Below are positions 44,675 to 55,457 of a stretch of DNA of 64,000 bases, one piece after another. The DNA lies in assembly GCA_944739405.2 (NCBI GenBank), contig OX123192.2, positions 46,924,486 to 46,988,485 on the forward strand, given 5' to 3'. A program made the translations under genes and the position numbers. Source of the DNA: Euclidia mi (lineage: Eukaryota > Arthropoda > Insecta > Lepidoptera > Erebidae). The notes under the pieces are model-generated. The model made no database searches, had not been told where the DNA came from, and was given only the letters and a program-made list of their open reading frames with translations. Position 1 is the stretch's first letter. The number at the start of each line of letters is the position of its first letter.

Positions 44675-45429
44675 TGTCTAGAGTTTGGGCTAAGATTGGG
44701 TAAGTTTTACAGAGATCAGTGGAAGCGATTAATAAATCCAGTCTCAGCCCAAGGCAAAGGTTTAAACATACATTACTGTGATTGCACAGCGATGAATTAT
44801 AATCCTAATAACAACAAATTATTAATAAAATGTCTTACCAAATCTTACTGATGCTCCTGATAATGCTCTTGAGTGGACCTATAAGATTAACTCATAATTT
44901 TGGCCAAAATAACAAGAAAATCGAATAAATACCACAGGATCCAGTTCGGCGTCCTACTCCTCGGGCACCAACCAGGAATTCACACACGTGTTTTATAATG
45001 TTCGATAAGTTACAAATGTTTGACTTTATCACAGTTTACCGATGCCAGCACTAGATCAGGCGGCATTCAAGACGGTTTACAGCACGAATTCACTTCGACA
45101 CCACTATGACTCGCGGAGCACCCATGTGATTTCAAGGGGCGATAATTCCAATAGAGGACAAAACCGTTGGTATTAATTTACTTGTCAATCGCTCACAAAC
45201 TCGACGGACAACTTCATGTAGCGACGGTTGTGAGGTTGTTAATTACTATAATTAACTCAAAAAAATATACAACAAACTGCGTGAGCGAGAAAACTTTTTT
45301 ATACCGGGGACGGAAGTGAAAGACAGTTCATAGTGTGACCATAGTCAAAATTTGCAATAGACAAAGTAAACGTTACTAAATCGATATAATCGACTTGACC
45401 TATCACAAATAATATTTCTATTTCAAACA
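44675..45429 (-). mobile_element. solo LTR related to BEL element 2
   Basis: On the plus strand it runs from 'tgtctaga' to 'tttcaaaca', the reverse complement of an LTR beginning TGTTTGAAATA and ending TCTAGACA, as in the BEL element at 48607. It shares blocks such as 'gccagcactagatcaggcgg' and 'gtgtgacca..gtca'. It is flanked by a perfect 5-bp duplication, CTAAG (44670-44674 and 45430-45434). It is 755 bp against 603, so it belongs to a diverged subfamily. Solo LTRs form by recombination between the two LTRs of one element. Confidence 0.85.
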
Positions 45430-47599
45430 CTAAGCATTTTCTAATTAAATTGGGTATGTGTTTGTACGCTAATAGACTACCTTGGGTTTCTGAATTGATA
45501 ATTTGAGTTCACAGATATGTAATTATGTAAGTATACGTATAGTCTGGGGGTACTATGTTATAAACAGCTATGTATTTACAAACAAAACGTATACCTAATA
45601 CAATGTGTTGAACGACAGTAAATTAAACTACATTTATGTAGGTAGTTCCTACTTCCTCGTCATAAAAGGTATTTAGATTCGTACATAGTTATATCGCGAT
45701 ATATAACGCTTAGTCAGTATTAAAAAAAAAAGATATTCAAGCTTAAATTGTGAAGTATTCAGCGCGATCACTTATAAAAGCGACGAAAAAGCGCGCGCGC
45801 CAACAAACCCAGCGCCGCGATGTAAACAAGTGACAACCCGTGCGTCAACGCAAGAGTAGGAAATTAACTCGCCGATCGGCCTTAGCCAACGACAACCTAG
45901 CCTACTGGGTTGGCGTTGGCCTTAGCTAACCTACTTTACTTTTTGTACTTTAACCGCTTGCTTGCCCGTGTTATATGGCATATAACAAAATTCAAACACT
46001 AAATTGCCCGTGTTATATGGCATATAACATCGCATCTCAGTCTACTTTGCCCGTGTCATACTGTATATGACATGGCTCCCGCAGTCGAAAGAGTGAAATA
46101 TACTCGTCTCAGTCGCTCTAGGGCTTAGTTTGTATTATGTATCTCGTTTCTACGTTAAATTTCCCGTCATACTAATCCCAGTCGAGTTTCGACTCCATAG
46201 AGAAATTTAAAAAAAAAAAGTTCGTTGTCAATGTTGTCATTGAGTGTTGAGTCGGTGCGGAATGTGCGGAATGTGTGAGTGTATTTGTGCTGTTTTTTCT
46301 GTTAAATTTAGTTTTATTCTTTAAGATCTATTGTGTTTATCAAGGTATGTAAATAACTAACACGTATATATAATAATTCCAGCATGAAATATAAGATTTG
46401 ACTTTTTTCGAGACCTTAAGTAGATTTTGGCGCGCAACAGTGATTTTACTGAGAAGATGGGAACTGTTTCAGAAATGTTCATATTACTCAGAAGTGGTCA
46501 ATGCTATCCATATAATTTTTTTTGTTTTAAAAGAATATGAGACTACTTATTTAGTGTTTATTTATTTGTATGTTTAAAACTGTTATTTGTGCATTATATG
46601 GCCTTATCAAATTTAACATAAATTACGCCGCGCGGCGCCAGGTAATGGTTTGGAATCAGAGGCCTCTAATTCATAAATATGTATAGACAAGTGTACTTTT
46701 TTATTTTTATCTTATTATCTTATATATAAGTAACGTAATTAAATATTAAAAACGATATGTCACCGCTTTAAGTTTTGAGGTATGAACTTATAAATACAAA
46801 GCGAGCTCTAAAACGCGCTATCTCAATTTCAAACGAGCATCACTCGACACCAGAGTCGTAATCTAAATAAACAAAGATAACATTGTATAGTTAGTTTCAT
46901 AACAAACATAAATAATATAACACTTGACAACCTTTCAAAACAAATTGAGTCACACGAACCGATTGTGTGGAACCCGACCCGCGCGCCGAGGCGATAAAAA
47001 CGCGCGGGCATTTGATCGTTATCGCTTTCAAGTGGCCGGGCAGAGGGGCCGGTGTGGGTTGCGGCGCGGGGCAAGCAAGCGGATATACAAACACTACAGT
47101 GCGAAACAGCGATGTGGCGGCTGAAACTCCCACGCAATCCGTGAAGTCCCAACTAATTATATTGTACCATTACCATAGCATTTGCTCGTATAAGAGTTGG
47201 TCGTAACAGAAACATTTTCCTCTTTATTGTTAACACGGTTTTATTAGGTCGATATGTATGTAATTAACTAGGTATGTAATGGAATCTAAGGTAACTAATT
47301 TAACCACATTCCAAGGGTCGAAGCGTAATGAAAATTGGCTCCTGTATGTAGTTCTGATGACAATACAATAATGTGGTAGTGTCAAAGTGATGTGATGATG
47401 GAGCTAGAAGATATGAACTGGAACTTCATGATGGAAAATCGTGTTTAGGATTTCTTAGAAAAGTCTTGTAATGCACTTTGACCACGATGAGGTTTCAGGG
47501 TCTGATTTTGAAACTGGAAGATAGCACGGGCATTTCATGGTGGAATATCCACAGCCAGTAGAAAGGCCACGTAATGGACCTGAATACGATCAGGTTTAA
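45430..47599. other. no coding gene; CpG-rich patches
   Basis: GC-rich patches at about 45770-45960 and 46960-47130 stand out. The palindromic triplet repeats are at 45961-46075. A possible 5' exon ends at 'atcaaggtatgta' (46338-46350). No protein-coding gene is supported. Confidence 0.4.
45961..46075. repeat. three spaced copies of a palindromic motif
   Basis: 'ttgcccgtgttatatggcat' begins near 45962 and again near 46004. A variant, 'ttgcccgtgtcatactgtat', begins near 46048. The core 'tgttatatggcatataaca' is a 9-bp inverted repeat around a single G. Spacing is about 43 nt. Confidence 0.85.
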
Positions 47600-47840
47600 G
47601 GCTGGTTTCAGAGTCATGCCGGCGAGTGGCGCTGTCCAGACTAGTTTAATAGTAGCGTTTCATAGTCAGGCAGTTCAAACGCGCCGCGAGTGAGACGCGC
47701 GTCGTCGGCCGGCGCTGCCAAAGCTTCACACATTGCAAAGAGAAACGCGAGTTCGTTTCACAGTGGTCCGCGCGCCAAACGCACTGTTTGACCGGCGCTG
47801 GGCACCGGCGCCGGTCAAACGCGTGACTCTAAAACCACCC
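47600..47840. mobile_element. Harbinger-type MITE, 241 bp
   Basis: The left end 'ggctggtttcagagtcatg' and the complement of the right end, 'gggtggttttagagtcacg', form ~19-bp imperfect inverted repeats. A 3-bp TAA duplication (47597-47599, 47841-47843) fits PIF/Harbinger target preference. An internal GC-rich hairpin, 'gtttgaccggcgc' with its complement, lies near the right end. No coding. Confidence 0.65.
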
Positions 47841-47843
47841 TAA

Positions 47844-48606
47844 GGTTATAACAAACCTATGATATATTGAATAGTGTAAATATTGACATTAGGTGCCTGT
47901 ATAAAATGTATATAGAACTTTAAATGGAGAATGAAAATAGAATAATATTGATATATCTATATACGATATACGTATATTGACGTGTAAATAGGGTAGTAGG
48001 TTGTTAAAGATCCCACATAAGGCAAAGCCGCATTTAAGCAAAAATCATGTTGCGTTCCAATATAGACGTGGAGAAAGGGCTAGTGAATGGGAGTATCGGA
48101 TTCCTCTCGGACATCGTTAGGCTGCACTTTAGTTGCGGCCAAATGTCTGAAACCGACATACCGTCCATCAAAGTTAATTTTGGAAACGACGGTGAGCACC
48201 TAATTTAGCCTATAGGCATCCAGTTTCCAGCCAAGTATAGCTACGGTACGTTGGAATTGCGCATGCTCCCAGTGAAGTTGGGCATCTACCGTGCATGATT
48301 CTCATGTTTTATTCTCGTGTGTCTTGTTATTGCTAGCCGTAAATAAGGTTCACGATAAATCGGATACTGGGGTAATGCTTTTTAGAGGTGAGCATATTTT
48401 ACACCATTGGTTATCTATTTTGTTGTGTTTTGGTCGGTCAACATGTAAGTTATTTATTGCCGAATTTACAGCTTATTTATAGCGAATATGCTTGTTGAGG
48501 TCTTGCTGTGGATGCTTGTTTTCGTTTCTTATCACTATTCTTTATATATCATAAAATGAATAGTATAAATTCAAAGCTGTCCGACGGATTTTTGTACGAT
48601 GGTTAC
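47844..48606. other. no gene; contains an inverted dispersed repeat
   Basis: 48301-48455 is the partner of 26130-26288. Otherwise AT-rich and non-coding up to the BEL 5' LTR. Confidence 0.45.
48301..48455 (+). repeat. dispersed repeat, partner of 26130-26288
   Basis: Best match over 'ttcacgataaatcggatac' and 'ggggtaatgctttttaga'. Family unknown. Confidence 0.7.
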
Positions 48607-49209
48607 TGTTTGAAATAGAATTAGTTTTTATTATAAGTCAAATCGATTAGATCGATTGAGTAACATTTTGTTTAGTCTATTGAAAATTTCTGACAATGGT
48701 CACACTGAACTGTCACTTCGAGCTCTTCCCGCGTTGAAAATTTACCACGTTGTCGACTCGTACGTAAAATATCGCCTTTTGAATTAACGCGAATTGAATT
48801 AAATTGAGTAAACCGCTTTGAACGCCGCCTGATCTAGTGCTGGCAACGGTAAATTGATTGTGAACTATTGATTGATATTTGTGAAAATTGTGAATCTGGT
48901 ATCGACTTCCACGTGCCAACGTGTCCTGAAAACGTCGCGTTGAAGCTTAATAGCTAAGTATAAGATACTTCATTCATTTATTTTGGCCAATATACTTGTA
49001 TGAATGTGTCTAATTTAGCTCAAGCCTGACATCAGCAAGGATAGCGGGTAAGTGAAACACAATATTGATATTGATTGATTTCAATTCATCGCTGTGCAAC
49101 GCAGTGCATTGTGTCTGGATCATTGTCTATCGTGGTCAGGTAGATGTATTACATCTTCCACTGCGCACTTCTGATACACCTTCCTGCCTGCCTACGGTAA
49201 TTCTAGACA
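48607..49209 (+). repeat. BEL element 2, 5' LTR
   Basis: Begins TGTTTGAAATAG and ends TTCTAGACA (TG...CA). It carries the promoter and polyadenylation signals in this element class, though none was individually resolved. Confidence 0.92.
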
Positions 49210-49944
49210 TAAATTTGGTAGCAGAGCGTGGTTGAAATTTAGCCGCTGTTGCATTACTGAGTATAAACTCAGATTGGTATGAGCTTGTATCTTATCACCT
49301 TGTAGACAGTATTGTAGTGTTTGTCAGGTCAGTTATTGTCTAAAATACACAATATTTAATTGTATAAGTTGACCTAGATAATTTGAAACACATTGTCACA
49401 TAACCTCAATCAGTAATTGTTGATTTGTATTGTTGAAAAATCTAACTTAAATTTGTTGTTGCATTAATAAGTCAGTTTGTTTGGATACATAACAGCTGTA
49501 TGTATCAATAAATTTAGTAAATTTAGTTCATTGCATATATTCATAAACATTGTAATAATCAAACTTGACCTTGCCACTTGGGCGGGTCACATTAATAAAC
49601 TTTGTTTTGTTATAATATAGATAATATTGTTAGGTAACACATATTCTGTGCTTACTTCCTATTGTATATCATAAATAACACAGTTAGTCTGTCTGTTGCA
49701 AATAATTAATTAATTAAGTTGAAGTTTCAACTTTATTAATTTGTTATAAGTTATAACTTTGATAACTTTTGTTTTTGTTTCAATATACTGAAACCTTTAA
49801 TTTTGTTGGGCAGTAAATACCTGTCACTTGCCTTCACTTGCAGTAAACAGGCTAATACTTTGTTGGTTTCAAAGAATTAAGAAAAATTAAGTTTTGATTG
49901 TTAATTTTATTTAACGCTTGTCCGGGCTCTTTTGAATTTTGATT
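49210..49944 (+). other. 5' leader of BEL element 2
   Basis: 735-bp untranslated leader between LTR and gag, AT-rich. It shares 'cagtaaatacctgtcac' and 'gcagtaaacaggc' with the leader of copy 1 (35985-36037), which confirms the family link. Confidence 0.7.
49216..49231 (+). other. primer-binding site of BEL element 2
   Basis: 'tggtagcagagcgtgg' starts 6 nt after the 5' LTR, the expected position for tRNA priming of minus-strand DNA. The tRNA identity was not determined. Confidence 0.7.
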
Positions 49945-51573
49945 ATGTCAGCTATCAAGGACTTGCGTGCGGCTGCTGGTGCTATTGCATCAGATTTGCG
50001 CTGGTTTGCCTCGGCCAATGCTTTAGCGAACCGGCCTGATCGCCAGCAGGCCTTACTTCAGAGGTACGAGCGGATTGATGATCGCCTGGCAAGTGTGGAA
50101 CAGCAATTCCGCACTTTCAGCACTTGCTGTCTTGAAGTGTCAATCAATGATTTCACCGCTGACCAGCGAAATAAGGTCAGCGAAGACTATGCCCAGGTCT
50201 TAGACCTGTATGATGCTGTCTCCAATACTGCGAGACAACTAGTTGCCGATAGGGAAGGGCAACCCGGCCTGAAGCAGGAGCTTCCTAGGTCAGCACCGGG
50301 GCTGGTGAGTAGGCTCCCTACTTTGGACCTCCCCCATTTTGATGGCTGCCTAGGAAGCTACCTGGGCTTCATTAATTTGTTCGACAGCCTAGTCAATGAT
50401 AGGGCTAACCTTCGGCCGGCATAAAAGTTGGCCTATCTAATGTCGGTTCTGGATGGGGAGGCTAAGGGCCTCATCCAGCATCTGCCCGTGTCTGACGAGG
50501 CGTACCAGACGGCTCGGGACCTAATCACCCGTAGGTACCATAATAAGCGTGGCCTTGCCGACACGCACATTGAGCAGATTTTGGGCTTGCCGACGCTCAC
50601 CCGGGTCTCTGGGTTGCGCATCCAACTGTTGAACCCGCTTTTGGTGGCCATCAACGCACTTAAGTGCCTTGACCTGCCCGTGGACCAATGGTCCTATCTA
50701 TTGGTGCACATTGTGCTGAAGAAGCTGCCTGCCGACCTGAGGTCGCGTTTTGAACAGCGCTTTGGTGGGGATAGCGCGACCCATCTGCCCCCCTTTGCTG
50801 ACCTGGAGAAGTTCCTGGAGGATGAGTGCCGGGTCTTGGACAACTCCGGTGGTGACACGCCGGCTAAGTCGCAGCCGCCCAAGGTCAAGGAGCAGGCTCG
50901 CGTTCACACCCGAGCCAGTGTTGACCGGCGCCCTCCTCGCTTTGCAGTCACGCAGAGCCCAGTGGAGTGCTCCTACTGCAAGGTCACGGGGCACAGAACG
51001 GCCAGTTGTAGGGCATTCTTGGACCTGCATGTCGCCTCTCGTAGGCGCATCGCGAATGCCCGCCGCCTTTGCTTCTCTTGTTTGGGGTCCCACTACCAGC
51101 GAGACTTCCCAAATTCTCGCCCCTGTCCTCACTGTGGAGGACAGCATTTGGACATTCTCTGCATGAATGCCAGAGAGGTAGGCCGCTTGTCCAACCAGCC
51201 GACGCCGCGCACGGGCGGGTGTTTTGAAGGTGGAAGCCGAGGCTCACCGGCGCGTAGCCGAGAGTCGCCTCGCTTAATTGATCGCCGCTCACCCCGCTTG
51301 GAGAACCGTAGCGTGCGCACGCCTCCTCTCTCTCGCGCACCTGAATGTGCTGTTCAGCGTCACCAGCACCATGACTGCTGCCCCAGGTATTCCCCTCCTT
51401 TGGCGGAGCGTCCCCGCCTTGACTCGCGCCCACCTCGTTTTGGGCGGGTGCGTCACTATGACCCCCCACAGATGGCGCGCGGATCGAGTCATCGCGCCTT
51501 TGAGGACTTCAAGCCGCACCCCCATTTTGATTTGCCTGGTCCTGGCCAACGGTCGCCGCCCAGGCAACAATAG
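49945..51573 (+). pseudogene. BEL element 2 gag (one nonsense codon)
   Basis: Starts at the ATG at 49945 (MSAIKDLRAAAGAIASDLRW). It has a helical N-terminal region, a capsid-like domain (LPTLDLPHFDGCLGSYLG, IQHLPVSDEAYQTARD), then zinc-binding clusters CSYCKVTGHRTASC and CFSCLGSH...CPHCGGQHLDILC. An Arg/Pro-rich tail ends PRQQ before TAG at 51571-51573. TAA at 50422-50424 replaces a codon that is CAA in copy 1, a single C-to-T change. One residue of the second cluster (DFPNSRPC) is Phe where Cys is expected. Pol follows in the same frame after the TAG. Confidence 0.88.
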
Positions 51574-53514
51574 GTCATTGACCCCTGCCCTATAACGCCA
51601 ACCTCCCCCATTGAGACCGTTATCCTACCAACGGTTGCTGTTAGGGTCTGGGGACCCACGGGGACCTCTGTTGTTGTCCGTGCTATATTGGACACAGGTT
51701 CACAAGGTTGCATTGTTTCCACTTATTTGGTAGGGCAGGTTAAATTAAATATGGGCTCTTTTCCGAATTGTATTCGGGGCATAGGTGACGTAGCCTCTAA
51801 TGTTGAAGGGCAAGTTAAAGTTTTGTTTGGCCCTGTTGAATCTTCACACCCGAGGATTAAAACCTCGGCTATTGTGTTGAAGAATATTTTGGGCATGCAC
51901 CCACAGAAACAGCTACCCGCTGCTGTGGTGAATTTGACATCGGGATTGGATCTGGCAGACCCCAAATTTGACACACCGGGACAAATCGATTTGTTGATTG
52001 GCTCTGATGTCCTCGGTGGAATTTTGATTGGTGGAAAACGGGTCTTGGTGCCAAATGGTTTGACTGCCATCCCGACCATATTTGGATTTGCTTTGATGGG
52101 ACCTGTACCTAGGGACCCCCCTCCACCCGAACTTGATAATTTGTTGGCTGTAGGCTCCGCTCTCTCTGATGCAGTTCAGAGGTTTTGGGAGGTAGAGGAG
52201 CCGCCTCAAGCTGCCCGTTTGAATCCAGAACATGAGGAGTGCGAGCTGTTCTTCCAGAACAACACTGGTCGACTCCGTTCTGGTCGGATTATTACGAGGT
52301 TACCCTTCCTGTCTGTTCGGCCGCCGCTTGGTGAGTCACGACTTTTAGCCGAAAAGAGATTGTTAGCTATGGAGCGTCGCATGGGTCGTGATCCGGAGCT
52401 CAGACAGAAGCATATTGAGTTCATGAGAGAATATGAACAATTGGGACACATGTCAGTGTCAAATTTGGATTGGCGTTCGGTGGAGCATTACTTTTTCCCG
52501 CATCATGCGGTATTGAAGCCATCGACTGGCAAGCTGCGCACAGTATTTGATGGTTCTGCGCAGACTTCAACGGGCGTATCCTTGAACCAGTGCTTGCATT
52601 CTGGTCCTAAGTTGGTCAAGGACCTTTGTGACGTCATCACCAGCTTCCGACGACATCAGGTTGTCTTTGTGGCCGACATAAAAATGATGTTCAGGCAGAC
52701 TATTATCCACCCTGATGACCGTCGCTTCCAGGTGATCCTTTGGAGAGAGTCTCCTCGTGATCCCATGGTCGTCTACGAACTCAATACTAATACGTACGGG
52801 TTAAGGTCAAGCCCCTACTTGGCAATACGTTCTCTTTGGGAGCTCGCAGACCGCGAAGGCCTACGTTTCCCACGAGCCTCTGCCATCTTGAAGGACGATA
52901 TTTACGTCGATGACCTTTGCTCGGGCGCCTCCACAGCGGACGAGGCGATCCTCCTGCAGGACGAATTGATAGGTATTTTGGCCTCCGCTGGTTATGAGTT
53001 GCGCAAATGGATTTCCAACTCACCAGCGCTTTTGGAAGGCTTGCCAGAGGATCATCAGCAAGATCCACATTTGTTTGAGATTGTTGACAACCCCGCCATG
53101 ATGGCTGTTCTAGGCGTTCAGTACAGACCAGTCCAAGACATCTTTACGTATAACGTAGACTTGAAATTGCCTTGTTCTTGGACTAAACGTCTCGTGTTGT
53201 CTACTGTCGCCAGAACCTTTGATCCGAACGGTTGGATTTGTCCTATCATATTTTGGGCAAAATGCTTCTTGCAGAAGCTTTGGACAGCAGGATTGACCTG
53301 GGACGAACCTCTACACGGCACTCTTGTTGAGGAATGGACCTCTTTTGTATCCTCACTTCCTGCCGTCAACGAGATCTCCTTGCCTCGTCCCATCCTTCCT
53401 CCCGGGAAGTACAAGGCCACCCTTCACGGGTTTTGTGATGCCTCGGAACGTGGTCACGCGGCTGTGGTGTACTTGCGCACAGTCAGTGCCTCAGGTCAGG
53501 TGAGAGTTCCCTGA
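51574..53514 (+). CDS. BEL element 2 pro-pol, protease to RNase H
   Basis: Open from just after the gag TAG, in gag's frame. Protease: AILDTGSQGCIVSTYLVG. RT: EHYFFPHHAVLKPSTGK, LRTVFDGSAQTS and the active site IYVDDLCSGA at about 52897-52926, all intact. RNase H begins HGFCDASERGHAAVVYLRT. The frame ends at TGA 53512-53514 because one base is missing relative to copy 1, within 'gtgagagttccctg'. With the frame change the protein continues from 53517. The enzymes copy element RNA into DNA inside the particle (known of the family). Confidence 0.88.
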   Translation, partial: VIDPCPITPTSPIETVILPTVAVRVWGPTGTSVVVRAILDTGSQGCIVSTYLVGQVKLNMGSFPNCIRGIGDVASNVEGQVKVLFGPVESSHPRIKTSAIVLKNILGMHPQKQLPAAVVNLTSGLDLADPKFDTPGQIDLLIGSDVLGGILIGGKRVLVPNGLTAIPTIFGFALMGPVPRDPPPPELDNLLAVGSALSDAVQRFWEVEEPPQAARLNPEHEECELFFQNNTGRLRSGRIITRLPFLSVRPPLGESRLLAEKRLLAMERRMGRDPELRQKHIEFMREYEQLGHMSVSNLDWRSVEHYFFPHHAVLKPSTGKLRTVFDGSAQTSTGVSLNQCLHSGPKLVKDLCDVITSFRRHQVVFVADIKMMFRQTIIHPDDRRFQVILWRESPRDPMVVYELNTNTYGLRSSPYLAIRSLWELADREGLRFPRASAILKDDIYVDDLCSGASTADEAILLQDELIGILASAGYELRKWISNSPALLEGLPEDHQQDPHLFEIVDNPAMMAVLGVQYRPVQDIFTYNVDLKLPCSWTKRLVLSTVARTFDPNGWICPIIFWAKCFLQKLWTAGLTWDEPLHGTLVEEWTSFVSSLPAVNEISLPRPILPPGKYKATLHGFCDASERGHAAVVYLRTVSASGQVRVP

Positions 53515-53516
53515 TC

Positions 53517-55205
53517 ATGGCGAAGAGCAAGGTCGCACCCCTTTGGACATCTCTGACCATTCCGAAATTGGAGCTCTCGGGAGCAGCCCTTCTTGTACGC
53601 TTGTGGAGCCACGTGTCCAGTACTTTGGGTAAAAGCATTTGTATTGATGGGACCTACGCCTGGACAGACAGCCAAATTGTACTTTGTTGGTTGAAGGCTT
53701 CTGTCCACACCTTGGAGGTATTTGTCGCTAATCGCGTTTCCCAAATCCAGAAATCCGAAGTCAAACTTGTTTGGAGACACGTGCCAGGTGAGCTCAACCC
53801 CGCTGATTGTGCCTCGCGCGGATGCTTGACGCCTAGTTTGATAGGTCATTCGCTGTGGTGGGGTCCGGAATGGTTGAGTCGACCAGAAATTGATTGGCCT
53901 CGAACGCCAGTTTTGAATACTTCTAATTTGCCGGGTCTACGAACACTCGCTCTTGAGAAGGTAGAATGCGCCTTCGACCCCGATTTCCTGTTGAATCGTT
54001 ACAGCTCTCTCGACAAGTTGTTAGGTGTTACTGCTTGGATAAAGCGTTTTGTTTTTAACTTTAGGCACCCACAACAGAAACGACTGACATCGTTTCTGTC
54101 ACCACAGGAACGACAGGAGTCCCTCACCTTTTGGGTTCGTTCTGTGCAATTGGCGCATTTTGAGAAGGAGATTGCTATCCTTAAGTCAGGGAAATCGAAA
54201 TTGTTGGGAGCAATATCTAAATTGAACCCCTTTTTGGACGATACGGGTCTCTTGCGCGTTGGAGGGCGTCTCAAGAACGCCAACCTCCCTTACGGAGCAC
54301 GTCACCCCCTTTTGTTACCTAAGGACGGTCATTTGGTACGCTTGTTGGTAACTGACCGTCACCTTAAAAATTCGCATGCTGGTTGTAATGCGCTCTTGGC
54401 CATTTTGCAACGCGAGTTTTGGATCTTGTCTGCCCGAAGAATTATTCGGAGTGTAGTCTTTCGCTGCATCCCTTGCTATAAGCTCAAGGCTTCTACCATG
54501 CAGCCCTTGATGGGAGACTTACCGGCAGATCGCGTAACTGAAAGCAGGACGTTTGACGGTGTTGACACGGACTTCGCTGGTCCCTTTTTGGTGAAAACGT
54601 CGACACTTCGAAACAGCAAGACTGTTAAGGCCTACTTGTGTGTTTTTGTTTGCCTCTCCACAAAGGCCGTTCATTTGGAACTGGACTCCTCGCTTACGAC
54701 CGAGGCGTTTGTAGCCACATTTGACAGATTTGTATCCCGCAGAGGGCTGCCTTCCTTGATCCGTTCTGACTGCGGCACTAACTTCAAGGGCACCTATAAT
54801 TATTTGAATGATGTTGTTAATTTCCTTGAAACCAACAAAGCTGATATAGGTGATAGGGTTGCCCGACGTGGGATAAATTGGTTGTTTTCCCCACCAAATT
54901 GTCCACACTGGGGTGGTATATTTGAGGCCGCCGTAAAATCGGCCAAAACACACTTGCGCAGGACAATCGGTGAATCTGTCCTTACATTTGAGGAACTCGC
55001 AACTGTGTTTTGTAAGATTGAGGCCGTTTTGAACTCTCGGCCATTGTGCCCGATCTCCTCAGATCCGAATGATTTGGAGGCCCTTACGCCGGGCCATTTT
55101 TTGATTGGTCGCCCACTTGTCGCCGGCGTCTCTCGCGTTTTGAATTGGTACGCCAGATTACTCAGAGCTTTTGGAAACGCTGGAATTTGGAATATTTGCA
55201 CATAG
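53517..55205 (+). CDS. BEL element 2 pol, RNase H remainder and integrase
   Basis: Continues RNase H (WTDSQIVLCWLKAS, GELNPADCASRG), then the integrase N-terminal region (FLDDTGLLRVGGRL, CIPCYKLKA). The core has an intact catalytic set: the Asp of VDTDFAGP, the Asp of IRSDCGTNF and the Glu of GGIFEAAVKSAK. A single-base frameshift near 55150 ends the frame early, and the C-terminal domain reads in the frame of 55145-55426. Confidence 0.88.
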   Translation: MAKSKVAPLWTSLTIPKLELSGAALLVRLWSHVSSTLGKSICIDGTYAWTDSQIVLCWLKASVHTLEVFVANRVSQIQKSEVKLVWRHVPGELNPADCASRGCLTPSLIGHSLWWGPEWLSRPEIDWPRTPVLNTSNLPGLRTLALEKVECAFDPDFLLNRYSSLDKLLGVTAWIKRFVFNFRHPQQKRLTSFLSPQERQESLTFWVRSVQLAHFEKEIAILKSGKSKLLGAISKLNPFLDDTGLLRVGGRLKNANLPYGARHPLLLPKDGHLVRLLVTDRHLKNSHAGCNALLAILQREFWILSARRIIRSVVFRCIPCYKLKASTMQPLMGDLPADRVTESRTFDGVDTDFAGPFLVKTSTLRNSKTVKAYLCVFVCLSTKAVHLELDSSLTTEAFVATFDRFVSRRGLPSLIRSDCGTNFKGTYNYLNDVVNFLETNKADIGDRVARRGINWLFSPPNCPHWGGIFEAAVKSAKTHLRRTIGESVLTFEELATVFCKIEAVLNSRPLCPISSDPNDLEALTPGHFLIGRPLVAGVSRVLNWYARLLRAFGNAGIWNICT

Positions 55206-55426
55206 TCCAGCAACGCGTTAAGTGGACCGACAAGACCGATCCACCCAAGATTGGAGACCTCGTTTTGATCAAGGAGGCTAACCTTCCGCCACTCAGATGG
55301 CGCAGGGGGCGCATCCTTCATTTGGTAACTGGGGCTGATGGAGTTCCCCGATTTGCTGAGGTCTTGGTGGACGGTTTGATTCTGAGGAGAGCGGTTGCAA
55401 CATTGTCACGTCTACCAACCGATTAG
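55154..55426 (+). CDS. BEL element 2 integrase C-terminal domain
   Basis: Shifted frame after the break near 55150: ITQSFWKRWNLEYLH, then KIGDLVLIKEANLPPLRW and RRGRILHLVTGADG, ending in SRLPTD. This is the small strand-rich DNA-binding domain that closes BEL pol. It is separated from the core only by the frameshift. Confidence 0.85.
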   Translation, partial: QITQSFWKRWNLEYLHIVQQRVKWTDKTDPPKIGDLVLIKEANLPPLRWRRGRILHLVTGADGVPRFAEVLVDGLILRRAVATLSRLPTD

Positions 55427-55445
55427 CGGACCGGTAGGCCGGTCC

Positions 55446-55457
55446 GGGGCGGGTGGA
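55446..55457 (+). other. polypurine tract of BEL element 2
   Basis: 'ggggcgggtgga' directly abuts the 3' LTR, the standard plus-strand primer position. Confidence 0.7.

Noticed and set aside
46829..47152. 107-codon minus-strand frame in GC-rich DNA
   Set aside because: No domain. Overlapping frames are equally open, as expected from high GC.
48713..48919. 68-codon minus-strand frame, repeated at 55564-55770
   Set aside because: The frame is identical only because it lies inside the two LTRs of BEL element 2. No coding role is indicated.
50433..51722. Several minus-strand open frames of 60-160 codons opposite BEL gag
   Set aside because: They are shadows of the GC-rich gag frame. They have no domain of their own, and the equivalent frames in copy 1 are not conserved.
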